DNA from: Dehalococcoidia bacterium | GTDB taxonomy: Bacteria; Chloroflexota; Dehalococcoidia; Tepidiformales; Tepidiformaceae | Length of the DNA: 64,000 nt | Assembly: GCA_022826585.1 (NCBI GenBank) | Contig: JAJDUR010000032.1 | Span: forward strand, 1 to 64,000 | Reading direction: 5' to 3' | In this document: positions 36,641 through 46,901 of the stretch, piece after piece | Numbering within the stretch: position 1 is the first letter of the stretch | Layout of the letters: each line of letters begins with the position of its first letter | Notes under the pieces: model-generated | What the model saw: the letters and a program-made list of their open reading frames with translations, nothing else | Database searches by the model: none | Told to the model about the DNA's origin: nothing | Translations under genes and position numbers: made by a program

Positions 36641-37060
36641 ATGGACCCTGCGATGGCAGAGCTGGTGGCGGCCGATCAGATCCCGTACTGGTCACTGCTC
36701 GGCATCGAACTCGTGGACGCCGAGCGAGGGCATGTGAAGCTGCGGCTGCCGATGGAGGCGAAGTTGGCCACCCGCCGCCCCGACGTGATGCACGGCGGCG
36801 CGATCGCGTCGCTAGTCGACGCCGCTTCGGGCTCGGCGGTGGCGACGCTGCGGGATCCGGAGGACGACACCTGGGCGGGGCACGCGACGACCGACCTGAA
36901 CGTGTCGTACCTGCGGGCAGTGCGCGGGGAGGCGACGGCCGAGGGGCGGGTGCTGCGAGCGGGCCGGACAACGGTCTTCGTGGCGGTGGAAGTGCGGGAC
37001 GAGTCGGGGGAGCTGGCGGCGGCGGGACGCGTCACCTACGCCATCGCCCGTCGATCCTGA
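36641..37060 (+). CDS. PaaI-family hotdog thioesterase
   Basis: VMHGGAIASLVDAASGSAVATLRD...TTDLNVSYLRAVRGE. Confidence 0.9.
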   Translation: MDPAMAELVAADQIPYWSLLGIELVDAERGHVKLRLPMEAKLATRRPDVMHGGAIASLVDAASGSAVATLRDPEDDTWAGHATTDLNVSYLRAVRGEATAEGRVLRAGRTTVFVAVEVRDESGELAAAGRVTYAIARRS

Positions 37061-37126
37061 GCACGGGGGCGCGGGCGCCTGCTATCGTGAGGGGCGGCCC
37101 CCGCAGGGGGTCGAGGAGGGTGGCCG

Positions 37127-37459
37127 GTGGGCGCCAGTGACTTCCAGAACCTGACCGAGATCGAGCAGCTCGACGACTGGTTCGAGCGCTCGCGCGAGCG
37201 GGACGTCGTGCTGTTCCTGCACGACTACTGGTGTCCCATCTCCAGCCGCGCCTACGACGAGATGTCGCTCGTCGAGGGCGAGATCGCCCTCATCGACGTA
37301 TCCGAGGGGCGCGAACTGACACGCTCGATCGAAGCGCGCACGGGCGTGAAGCACGAGTCGCCGCAGGTGCTGATCCTGCGGGACGCGCGGGCGCGGTGGG
37401 CGGCCTCGCACGGGAGCATCACGCAACAGGCCGTGGGCGAGGCGATCACCACGCCCTAG
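37127..37459 (+). CDS. YtxJ/bacilliredoxin-like thioredoxin-fold protein
   Basis: TEIEQLDDWFERSRERDVVLFLHDYWCPISSRAYDEM...TRSIEARTGVKHESPQVLIL. Confidence 0.65.
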   Translation: MGASDFQNLTEIEQLDDWFERSRERDVVLFLHDYWCPISSRAYDEMSLVEGEIALIDVSEGRELTRSIEARTGVKHESPQVLILRDARARWAASHGSITQQAVGEAITTP

Positions 37460-37480
37460 CGGCTGCCGAGGGCAGGGGAA

Positions 37481-37993
37481 TCAGCGCGACTCCCGCAGGC
37501 TTTCGCTGCTACGGTCGAGCGCTTCGAGGACGGCGCGGATGTCGGCCTGCAGCTTCTCGATAACGGAGACGGCGTAGCTATCGGCGTCCTGGAGCTGGCT
37601 GGCGGCGGCCTGGGCGGCCTCGCTCAGGTGCGCGGCGGCCGTGGCGTCGGCGTCGGCGATGGTCTGCCGGGCGCGCGCCTCGCTGCCGATAATGATCTCC
37701 TGGCTGCGCTTCTCCGCTTCCTGGACGACGGCCGTCTGGCTCACGAGGCGGGCCCGTTCCCGCTCCGCCTCCTCGATCAGGGCCTGGCCATGCTCCTTGG
37801 CGTCGCGCAGGAGCTGCTCGCGCTGCTCGAGCACCTGGGCGGCCTGGCGCACGTTCTCGGGAACGGCGAGGCGGAGCTGATCGACGAGGTCGAGGATGGC
37901 GCGGCGCTCGATCACGAGGTTGCCTCCCACGGGAAGGCGGCGCGCCTGCACGACGACGGACTCGAGGCTTGCGATGAGGTCGAGGAGTTCCAG
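37481..37993 (-). CDS. Coiled-coil protein (DivIVA/ATP synthase subunit-like), probable CTG start
   Basis: LELLDLIASLESVVVQARRLPVGGNLVIERRAILDLVDQLRLAVPENVRQAAQVLEQREQLLRDAKEHGQALIEEAERERARLV...; AGGGGAGG then 6 nt then CTG at 37993. Confidence 0.75.
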   Translation of the reverse strand: MELLDLIASLESVVVQARRLPVGGNLVIERRAILDLVDQLRLAVPENVRQAAQVLEQREQLLRDAKEHGQALIEEAERERARLVSQTAVVQEAEKRSQEIIIGSEARARQTIADADATAAAHLSEAAQAAASQLQDADSYAVSVIEKLQADIRAVLEALDRSSESLRESR

Positions 37994-38012
37994 CGGGGGC
38001 CTCCCCTGCGAG

Positions 38013-38498
38013 CTAGCGGTTGAGCCCGACCCGGTCGCGGATGGCGGCGCGCACATGGTCGGGAACCAGGCCGTCCACGTCGTAGCCGAGCTGGGAAACC
38101 TCCCGCACACGGCTCGCGCTCACGTAGATGTACTCGTGGTTGGTCATCAGGTACACGGACTCGATGGAGGGCGCCATCTTGCGGTTCATGAGGGCCATAT
38201 CGAACTCGTACTCGAAATCGCCGCCACCGCGGATGCCGCGAACGATGGCGACGGCGCCCCTGTTCTTGGCGAACTCGACGGTGAGGCCCTCGAGCATCTC
38301 CACTTCGACGTTCGGGAGTTCCTTGACCGCCTCGCGGAAGAGCTCGATTCGCTCCTCGCAGGTGAACATGGCGCTCTTATCGCGGCCGCGGATAACGGCC
38401 ACGATGACCTGGTCGAAGAGACCGGTCATGCGCTTGACGAGGTCCAGGTGCCCGTTGGTCACGGGATCGAAGGCACCCGGGAAGATCGCGGTTCTCAT
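38013..38498 (-). CDS. coaD: Phosphopantetheine adenylyltransferase
   Basis: MRTAIFPGAFDPVTNGHLDLVKRMTGLFDQVIVAVI. Confidence 0.95.
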   Translation of the reverse strand: MRTAIFPGAFDPVTNGHLDLVKRMTGLFDQVIVAVIRGRDKSAMFTCEERIELFREAVKELPNVEVEMLEGLTVEFAKNRGAVAIVRGIRGGGDFEYEFDMALMNRKMAPSIESVYLMTNHEYIYVSASRVREVSQLGYDVDGLVPDHVRAAIRDRVGLNR

Positions 38499-39055
38499 GC
38501 ACCCTCCAACGCCACGAAAAACGCCACGGCGGTATCGCCGTAGACCCGCCGATCGGACAACGTGAGGCCGAGCGGGCGTTCCGGCGGATTGTATCGGCTC
38601 CGGTGCTCATAGACGACCAGACCGTCCTCGGCGAGGAGCGGCGCCAGCTCGGCAAGCGTCGGCAGGGCCTGCTCGGAGTCGTAGGGGGGATCGCAGAAGA
38701 TGAGGTGGAAGGGGCCGTCGAGGGAGCCCAGCGCGCCGGGCAAGGCGCCGCGGACGACCGAGCCCTGCCCGGACAGTTCGGCGCGAGCGAGGCTCTGGAC
38801 GATGGCGCGGGCGGCGGGGCGGTGGCTCTCGACGAAGACGCCGCGGGCGGCCCCGCGGCTGAGCGCTTCGATGCCGAGCGCGCCCGTTCCCGCGAAGAGA
38901 TCGAGCACGTCGGCGCCGTCGATACGGGCAGCGAGGACGTTAAAGATGGCTTCACGCACGTGGGCGCTGGTGGGGCGCAGGCGGGCGCCCCCGGCCTCGG
39001 CCAGCTGGAAGCCCTTGAGGGCGCCACCGGTTATGCGGACACGCGCCTGGGGCAC
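38495..39055 (-). CDS. rsmD: 16S rRNA (guanine(966)-N(2))-methyltransferase
   Basis: RVRITGGALKGFQL...LRPTSAHVREAIFNVLAARIDGADVLDLFAGTGALGIEALSRGA...FCDPPYD; overlaps coaD by 4 nt. Confidence 0.93.
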   Translation of the reverse strand: MPQARVRITGGALKGFQLAEAGGARLRPTSAHVREAIFNVLAARIDGADVLDLFAGTGALGIEALSRGAARGVFVESHRPAARAIVQSLARAELSGQGSVVRGALPGALGSLDGPFHLIFCDPPYDSEQALPTLAELAPLLAEDGLVVYEHRSRYNPPERPLGLTLSDRRVYGDTAVAFFVALEGA

Positions 39056-40735
39056 TCAGGGAGTCTCCTCGACCGGCTCGGCCTCCAGCGACTCCAGATA
39101 GAGAACGATGCGGCTCTCAAAGCGCTCGACGCCATCGGTGAGGGTGAGGGTAACGGTGTAGGAGCCGGCCTCGAGGGGCGCCTGCCAGGTCACGAGGCCG
39201 CGCTCGCCCCCCACGAGGTTCCCGGCCGTGACTTCCCACCGGGGCAGGAGCCGGGCCTGGCTGGGCTGCAGCAGGACCGGCTGGCCGGACGCCACGAAGG
39301 GCTCGACCGCGGTCCAGATGTTCCCGAGGAAGACGTCGTCGCTGGAGTCCTCGACGGCGAGGCCGCCGAGGCCGTACACACTCACGAACTGGAGCTTGAA
39401 GCCGGCGCTGAACATGTTCTCGATCCAGATGGTGCGCCCGCCGTTCAGCTTGTAGGTGAAGGCCACGGTCGCGGTCTCGGGCTGCCACTTGATACCGCTC
39501 AACCCTTCGTCCCGGTCGATGTTGACGGCGACGACCTGGATGTCGCCCCCCGCAGCCATGTTCTCGCTGCGGATGGCGAGCTTGCTGGCAACGGTCATAG
39601 CTTCCGTGAGGGTGAGGGCGCGCACGCCATCGGCCGATTTCTCGGAGGCGTAGGGGGTAATCGTGAGAATGACCTTGGCCGGGTCAACCACGGCGGTGAT
39701 GTGATCGAGGATGTCCGGCAGGTGCAGGCGGTAGGTGCTCTGGTCGCGAATGGGGGCAATCTTGATGAGGTCGGCGGACTGGCCGAGGGCGGCCCAGTCG
39801 TAGGCGCCCTCATCGATGCGGTCGATGGCCTTCAGGGGGGCCGGCAGCGTCAGGGTCAGCGTCTTGCCCTGGGCATGCAGCCCTTCCGCCAACTCGGAAA
39901 TGAGCAGGGTGAAGGACGTTCGGTGGTCGGCCCGCAGGTCGAGGTAGGCGATGTCGATGCCCGCGAGGCGGTGGGCGGCCACTCGCTGGAGGATCTGGCG
40001 GACATGGTTAGTACGGTCCGCACCCGTGGAGAGGATGTTGTCGACGTTGGGGACGGAACCGTCGATCTCGGAGGAGGCGGAGATGACGGGGTAGTGCACG
40101 GCGGTCGTGGCGGGGCGGGGGCTTGGCTGGCCCTGGAGCGAGCCATCGGGGGCAGGGGTGAAGTCGAACGTGTGCACCACGGTGGCGAGGAGAGCGGCGG
40201 TCGGGTGGAGGACTTCCCCGGGCCTCAGGTAGGCGACCACCTGGCGCCCTTCGTTGAGCCTGCGGAAGACGGCGAGGTACTGCGGGGGGTCGGAAAAGAG
40301 GCCCGTGGCGTGCTCGCCGGTCTCATCCAGGGTGACGCTGGCGACGGGCTCCCAGAGCTGGCTCTCGGTGCTGTAGCCGTAAATGCTGAGCCCGCGGGAG
40401 TCGGTCGTCGGCGCCTCGAGGGGGACGGTGACCTGCAGATCGGAGCCGTCGGGAAGCGGTTCGGCATCGGGGTTCCGCTCGAACAGCCTGCTGTGCTGTT
40501 CGAAGTCGGCGGGGATGTCGATCGTGGCGAGGATGCTCTCGCAGTAGGCCTCGGTGCAGTCGGGGGAGCCGCGGCCGAAGAAGAACCAGGCAAGGATGCC
40601 GATCGCCAGCACCGTGATCGCGATCACGGCAAGGACGATGTAGCGCATGGGAGAGGCGCCGCCGCGACCACCGGAGAGGGTGGCGCCCTGCACGGCTCCG
40701 CCGGCGTACCCCCGGCGAGGGCCCGGCCGGATCAC
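39056..40735 (-). CDS. Membrane-anchored protein with GH18-like barrel and C-terminal Ig-like segment
   Basis: TM MRYIVLAVIAITVLAIGILAWFFF; RQILQRVAAHRLAGIDIAYLDLRADHRTSFTLLISELAEGLHAQGKTLTLTLPAP; exact start uncertain. Confidence 0.65.
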   Translation of the reverse strand: MIRPGPRRGYAGGAVQGATLSGGRGGASPMRYIVLAVIAITVLAIGILAWFFFGRGSPDCTEAYCESILATIDIPADFEQHSRLFERNPDAEPLPDGSDLQVTVPLEAPTTDSRGLSIYGYSTESQLWEPVASVTLDETGEHATGLFSDPPQYLAVFRRLNEGRQVVAYLRPGEVLHPTAALLATVVHTFDFTPAPDGSLQGQPSPRPATTAVHYPVISASSEIDGSVPNVDNILSTGADRTNHVRQILQRVAAHRLAGIDIAYLDLRADHRTSFTLLISELAEGLHAQGKTLTLTLPAPLKAIDRIDEGAYDWAALGQSADLIKIAPIRDQSTYRLHLPDILDHITAVVDPAKVILTITPYASEKSADGVRALTLTEAMTVASKLAIRSENMAAGGDIQVVAVNIDRDEGLSGIKWQPETATVAFTYKLNGGRTIWIENMFSAGFKLQFVSVYGLGGLAVEDSSDDVFLGNIWTAVEPFVASGQPVLLQPSQARLLPRWEVTAGNLVGGERGLVTWQAPLEAGSYTVTLTLTDGVERFESRIVLYLESLEAEPVEETP

Positions 40736-40934
40736 GACCGCACCGCGGGACGGCGTGGCCTGCAGCCCGCTCCGGGGGTGGCCATCGGGACGAACGACGC
40801 ACGCATCGAGAGGGATTATCCCCTACGCGCGGCCAATATCCAGAACGGGAGGCGCAACCGTCGGTGCGGTATACTGCTGTCTCCGCGAGCGGCCTCCCTG
40901 TGAGGCGGCTCGTGTGCGTAAGGGCGACGAATTC

Positions 40935-41402
40935 ATGCCACAAGAACCCGTGCCGATGACGAAGGAAGGCGTCGCCAAGCTCCAGGAGGAGCTTGACAGC
41001 CTGAAGGCGGATCGCAAAGTCGTTGCGGACCACATCCACAAGGCGCGCGAGCTGGGCACGAGCCAGAACGACGCCGAATACGACAACGCGAAGCAGGAGC
41101 AGAGCCTGCTCGAGGGGAAGATCCTGAACGTCGAGGATCTCCTGCGGCGCGCGGTCATCATCGACGAGGAGGGGGCGCACCACGCCTCGCGCGTGGTCGT
41201 GGGCAGCGGCGTAAAGGTGCGGCAGGGGCGCAAGACCCTGCACTACCAGATCGTCGGCCCGCCGGAGGCGAACGCCTCCCAGGGACGCATCTCGAACGAG
41301 TCGCCCATCGGAGCGGCCCTGCTGGGCCGGTCGAAGGGCGAGGAGGTCGAGATCACAGTCCCCAGTGGCACCATCAAGCTGAAGGTGCTCGATATCGACT
41401 AA
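40935..41402 (+). CDS. greA: Transcription elongation factor GreA
   Basis: MTKEGVAKLQEELDSLKADRKVVADHIHKARELGTSQNDAEYDNAKQEQSLLEGKI; C-terminal SNESPIGAALLGRSKGEEVEITVPSG. Confidence 0.93.
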   Translation: MPQEPVPMTKEGVAKLQEELDSLKADRKVVADHIHKARELGTSQNDAEYDNAKQEQSLLEGKILNVEDLLRRAVIIDEEGAHHASRVVVGSGVKVRQGRKTLHYQIVGPPEANASQGRISNESPIGAALLGRSKGEEVEITVPSGTIKLKVLDID

Positions 41403-41482
41403 CCGGCGGCGCCACGGTCACAGCCGGTGAGGGTCGCCAACGCGCGGCCCTCTTTGCTGCGAGAATCAGGACGAAGGTCAGG

Positions 41483-43017
<1,535 letters not shown>

Positions 43018-43021
<4 letters not shown>

Positions 43022-43527
43022 CGGAACCGTTCGAGCGCCACGCGACCAGCACGGGCTACGTGGTGTCGGGCGAGCGCACGCTGCTTCTCTGGCACGGCAA
43101 GCTCGCCATGTGGCTCCCGCCCGGTGGACACATCGAGCCGAACGAGGATCCGGTGCAGGCGGCCCTGCGCGAGGCCTGGGAGGAGTCGGGACTGGAGGTC
43201 GAGGTGATCCCGCCGCCGGACCTGCTGGCGGTCGACGAGCCCGAGGTGTTGCCACCCCCGGCCGTCATCCTCATCGAGGACATCGAGCGGGAGGACCAGC
43301 CCTTCCACCAGCACATCGACCACGTCTACTTCACGCGCGCGAGGGAGCAGGTGGACTTCGAGGCGCCCATCCCGCACGGGCCGTGCCGCTGGGTGGACCG
43401 GGAGACGCTGGCGGCCGCGTTTTCGCTCCCGGCACCCGATGGTAGGCTCGTGCCCGTGGCCGAAGACGTGAGACTGCTCGGGGTGCGGGCGCTGGACGCG
43501 GCGGCGGAGGCGGAGCGGCAATGCTGA
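43018..43527 (+). CDS. NUDIX hydrolase
   Basis: MWLPPGGHIEPNEDPVQAALREAWEESGLEVEV Nudix box; GTG start overlapping the lysS stop. Confidence 0.93.
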
Positions 43528-44801
43528 GCGCGCAGTTCATCCGCGAGAACGTCGATCGCGTCAGGAGCGACATCGCCGCGCGTGGCGCGGATGCGCCCAT
43601 CGACGCGATCCTCGAGCTCGACGAGCAGCGGCGCGCCCTGATCGGCGAAGTCGAGGGACTGCGGGCGGAACGGAACACCGCCAGCAAGGCGATCGGGCAG
43701 ACGCAGGACGCGGAGGAGCGCACGCAGCGCATCGAGGCGGCGCGCGCGATCGGGGAGCGGCTCGACGGGCTGGAGGACCAGCTGCGCGAGACCGAGGCTT
43801 CGCTGCAGGCCGCGCTCTACGAGGTCCCCAACATCCTCGACCCCGAGACCCCGCCGGGGGCCGACGACAGCGAGAACGTGACCGTCAGGGTGGTGGGGGA
43901 CGAGAGGGTGTTCGACTTCGAACCGAGGCCCCACTGGGAGGTGGGGGAAACGCTCTCGGGCATCGACCTGGAACGCGGGGCGAAGATGTCGGGGTCCCGC
44001 TTCTTCGTGCTGCGAGGGGGTATCGCGAGGCTCCACCGGGCGATGATCCAGTGGATGATCGACTTCCACGTCGCGGATGGTTATGTCGAACACTATCTTC
44101 CGTTCATGCTCACGGAGGAGTCGTTCTTCGCGTCCGGCCACCTGCCCGACTTCCGTGAGAACCTGTACCAGGACGCCGAGCAGGACTACCTCTTCATCCC
44201 AACGGCGGAGGCGCCGTTCGCCAACCTGTACCGCGACGAGATCCTGCCGGCGGGTTCGCTCCCCCAGCGGCTGGTGGCCCACACCCCCTGCTTCCGGCGC
44301 GAAAAGATGAGCGCGGGTCGGGACACGCGCGGACTGAAGCGCCTGCACCAGTTCGAGAAGGTCGAGATGTTCGTCTTCTGCGAGCCGGAGGAGAGCGAGC
44401 GCGAGCTGCAGGCCATGGTCGAGCGGGCCTGCGCGCTCGCGGAGGCCCTGGAGATTCGCTACCGGGTGCTTCAGCTCTGCGCGGGAGACATCGGTTTCAA
44501 GGCCTCGAAGGCGTTCGACGTCGAGCTCTGGTCGCCGGGCGTCGAGGAGTGGCTCGAGGTGAGCTCCGTGTCGGACACGCTCGACTTCCAGGCGCGGCGG
44601 GCGAACGTTCGCTACCGCCCGGAAGCGGACGCGCGGCCCCGGTTCCCGCACCTGCTCAACGGCTCGGGACTGGGCGCGCCACGCGCGCTCATCTCGATCA
44701 TCGAGAACTACCAGCAGGCGGACGGCTCGGTGGCCGTGCCGGGCGTGCTCCAGCCCTACATGGGGGGAGCGACGGTGGTCGAGCCGGAGGCTTCCGGCTA
44801 G
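43521..44801 (+). CDS. serS: Seryl-tRNA synthetase
   Basis: [22 protein letters not shown]...; [44 protein letters not shown]. Confidence 0.97.
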   Translation: MLSAQFIRENVDRVRSDIAARGADAPIDAILELDEQRRALIGEVEGLRAERNTASKAIGQTQDAEERTQRIEAARAIGERLDGLEDQLRETEASLQAALYEVPNILDPETPPGADDSENVTVRVVGDERVFDFEPRPHWEVGETLSGIDLERGAKMSGSRFFVLRGGIARLHRAMIQWMIDFHVADGYVEHYLPFMLTEESFFASGHLPDFRENLYQDAEQDYLFIPTAEAPFANLYRDEILPAGSLPQRLVAHTPCFRREKMSAGRDTRGLKRLHQFEKVEMFVFCEPEESERELQAMVERACALAEALEIRYRVLQLCAGDIGFKASKAFDVELWSPGVEEWLEVSSVSDTLDFQARRANVRYRPEADARPRFPHLLNGSGLGAPRALISIIENYQQADGSVAVPGVLQPYMGGATVVEPEASG

Positions 44802-45412
44802 CTGCTGGCCGAGTCGGAGGTGGCGCCGTTGGCGCCGGCCACGGGGCCCTCGAGCACGTCGTCGATGAGGCCGTATTCCTTGGCCGCCTGCGCATCGAGC
44901 CAGAAGTCACGGTCGGTGTCGCGCTCGATGCGCTCCATGGGCTGACCCGTCTGCTCGTGGATGATGTTGCGCAGGATGGCCTGGAGGCGAAGCGTCTCCC
45001 TGGCCTGGATCTCGATGTCGGAGGCCTGGCCCTCGGCGCCGCCCATCACCTGGTGGAGGTGGACGGTGGCGTTGGGCAGGGCGGTGCGCTTGCCCTTCGT
45101 GCCGCCGGTCAGGAGCACGGTGCCCATGCTCGCCGCCAGCCCGATGCAGACGGTGGCAACGTCGGGGCGGATGAGCTGCATGGTGTCGTAGATGGCGAGG
45201 CCGGCGGTGACGCTGCCGCCGGGGCTGTTTACGTAGAGGGTCACGTCCTTCTCGTCGTCCTCGCGATCGAGGTAGAGGAGTTGGGCGATGATGATGTTCG
45301 CGACCATCGCGTCGATTGGCGTGCCGAGGAAGACGATGCGCTCCTTGAGCAGAAGCGAGTAGATGTCGTAGGCGCGCTCGCGGCGTCCGTCGGACTCGAT
45401 GACGAGGGGCAT
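44798..45412 (-). CDS. clpP: ATP-dependent Clp protease proteolytic subunit
   Basis: [67 protein letters not shown]...[11 protein letters not shown]...HLHQVMGG. Confidence 0.96.
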   Translation of the reverse strand: MPLVIESDGRRERAYDIYSLLLKERIVFLGTPIDAMVANIIIAQLLYLDREDDEKDVTLYVNSPGGSVTAGLAIYDTMQLIRPDVATVCIGLAASMGTVLLTGGTKGKRTALPNATVHLHQVMGGAEGQASDIEIQARETLRLQAILRNIIHEQTGQPMERIERDTDRDFWLDAQAAKEYGLIDDVLEGPVAGANGATSDSASS

Positions 45413-45540
45413 AATGTCGCGGATGGGATCAGGGCTCACGTGGGCACTCCCGGCGGTAGTCCTTCCAGTTTGCTGGGCGCGATCCGTGCGGACAAACGCG
45501 GGGTCGTGCCGGGGACGGCCGGGCAAGCTAGACTTGCGCC

Positions 45541-45714
45541 ATGAAGATCTGCCCCACGTGCGGACACGAGAACCTGAACGTGTACGCCTACTGCCAGGCA
45601 TGTGGCAGCGGTTTCGCCGAGCTCGAGGATTCCGGGAGCGCCGACAAGGGCCCGAATCCACGGGTGCAGGCGTTCCTGAACTGGCTCCGCGGGCGGCGTC
45701 CTACGGCCGCCTAG
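45541..45714 (+). CDS. Small zinc-ribbon protein (57 aa)
   Basis: [57 protein letters not shown]; two CxxC. Confidence 0.7.
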   Translation: MKICPTCGHENLNVYAYCQACGSGFAELEDSGSADKGPNPRVQAFLNWLRGRRPTAA

Positions 45715-45821
45715 GCAGCGTTCCTTTCGTCCCCCGGCGCCCCGCGAAACCGCCTTCTGGCGGCTCCCAATCACGGGCGTAAGATTGCGCCCATCGAAGC
45801 CACCGAGGGCAGGGGGAAGAC

Positions 45822-46850
45822 ATGGACGAAGGCACACTTCGGCAGACCGTGGCGGACCTGGTCGCACCGAGCAGGGGCATCCTCGCCGCCGATGAGAGCA
45901 CGCGCACGATCAAGCGTCGGTTCGACTCCATCGGCGTGGAATCGACCGAGGAAAACCGGCGCGCCTACCGGTCGCTGCTGCTGACCACCCCCGGCGTGGG
46001 CGAGTACATCTGCGGCGTGATCCTGTTCGAGGAGACGCTGGGGCAGACGGACCGGGAGGGCACGCCCCTTCCCGAGGTGGCGGCCGCCGCCGGCGTCGTC
46101 CCCGGCATCAAGGTCGACAAGGGCACGGTTCCCCTGGCGGGCGCCCCGGGCGACGTCGTCACCGAGGGGCTGGACGGCCTGGCGGGACGGCTCGAGGGCT
46201 ACAAGGAGCAGGGCGCGCGCTTCGCCAAGTGGCGCGAGGTCTACAACATCACGGACGAGCTTCCGAGCGCGCTCGCCGTTTCCGCCAACGCGGAGGTGCT
46301 GGCCCGCTACGCGCGCATCTGCCAGGAGGCGGACGTGGTGCCGATCGTCGAGCCCGAAGTGCTCATGGACGGCGGCCACACGATCGAGCGCTGCGCGGAG
46401 GTGACGGAGGCGGTGCTGCACGCGGTCTTCGCTGCGCTGGACCGTCACGGCGTGCTGCTCGAAGGGATCGTGCTGAAGCCGAACATGGTGCTGCCCGGCA
46501 GCGAGAGCGGCCGCAAGGCCTCCCCGGAGGAGGTCGCCGACGCGACGGTGACGGTGTTCCGGCGGGCGGTGCCGGCAGCGGTTCCGACGATCAACTTCCT
46601 GTCCGGCGGACAGTCGGCGGTGGAGTCGACGGAGAACCTGAACGCCATCAACACAGCGGCAGGCGAGAAGCCCTGGGCGCTGAGCTTCTCCTACGGGCGC
46701 GGCCTGCAGGCGCCGGCGCTGGCCGCCTGGGGCGGCAAGGTCGAGAACGAGGGCGCCGCGCAGGCGGCCTTCCACGAGCGGGCGAGGCTGAACGGCCTCG
46801 CGCGCGACGGCCGCTACGAGGGCGAGCCGGAGGCCTCGGCGGCGGGCTAG
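45822..46850 (+). CDS. Class I fructose-bisphosphate aldolase
   Basis: GILAADESTRTIKRRFDSIGVESTEENRRAYRSLLLTTPGVGEYICGVILFEETL...VPIVEPEVLMDGGHTIERC...LKPNMVLPG. Confidence 0.96.
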   Translation: MDEGTLRQTVADLVAPSRGILAADESTRTIKRRFDSIGVESTEENRRAYRSLLLTTPGVGEYICGVILFEETLGQTDREGTPLPEVAAAAGVVPGIKVDKGTVPLAGAPGDVVTEGLDGLAGRLEGYKEQGARFAKWREVYNITDELPSALAVSANAEVLARYARICQEADVVPIVEPEVLMDGGHTIERCAEVTEAVLHAVFAALDRHGVLLEGIVLKPNMVLPGSESGRKASPEEVADATVTVFRRAVPAAVPTINFLSGGQSAVESTENLNAINTAAGEKPWALSFSYGRGLQAPALAAWGGKVENEGAAQAAFHERARLNGLARDGRYEGEPEASAAG

Positions 46851-46901
46851 CGCCGCCGCCTATAATCGGGCCAGTCGCAGGGAGCAGGACGGAGGCTCGC
46901 G

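Noticed and set aside
38603-40903. 766-aa + strand ORF opposite rsmD and the GH18-like gene
   Set aside because: Antisense to well-supported genes and compositionally biased (G/E/D/V-rich); GC artefact.
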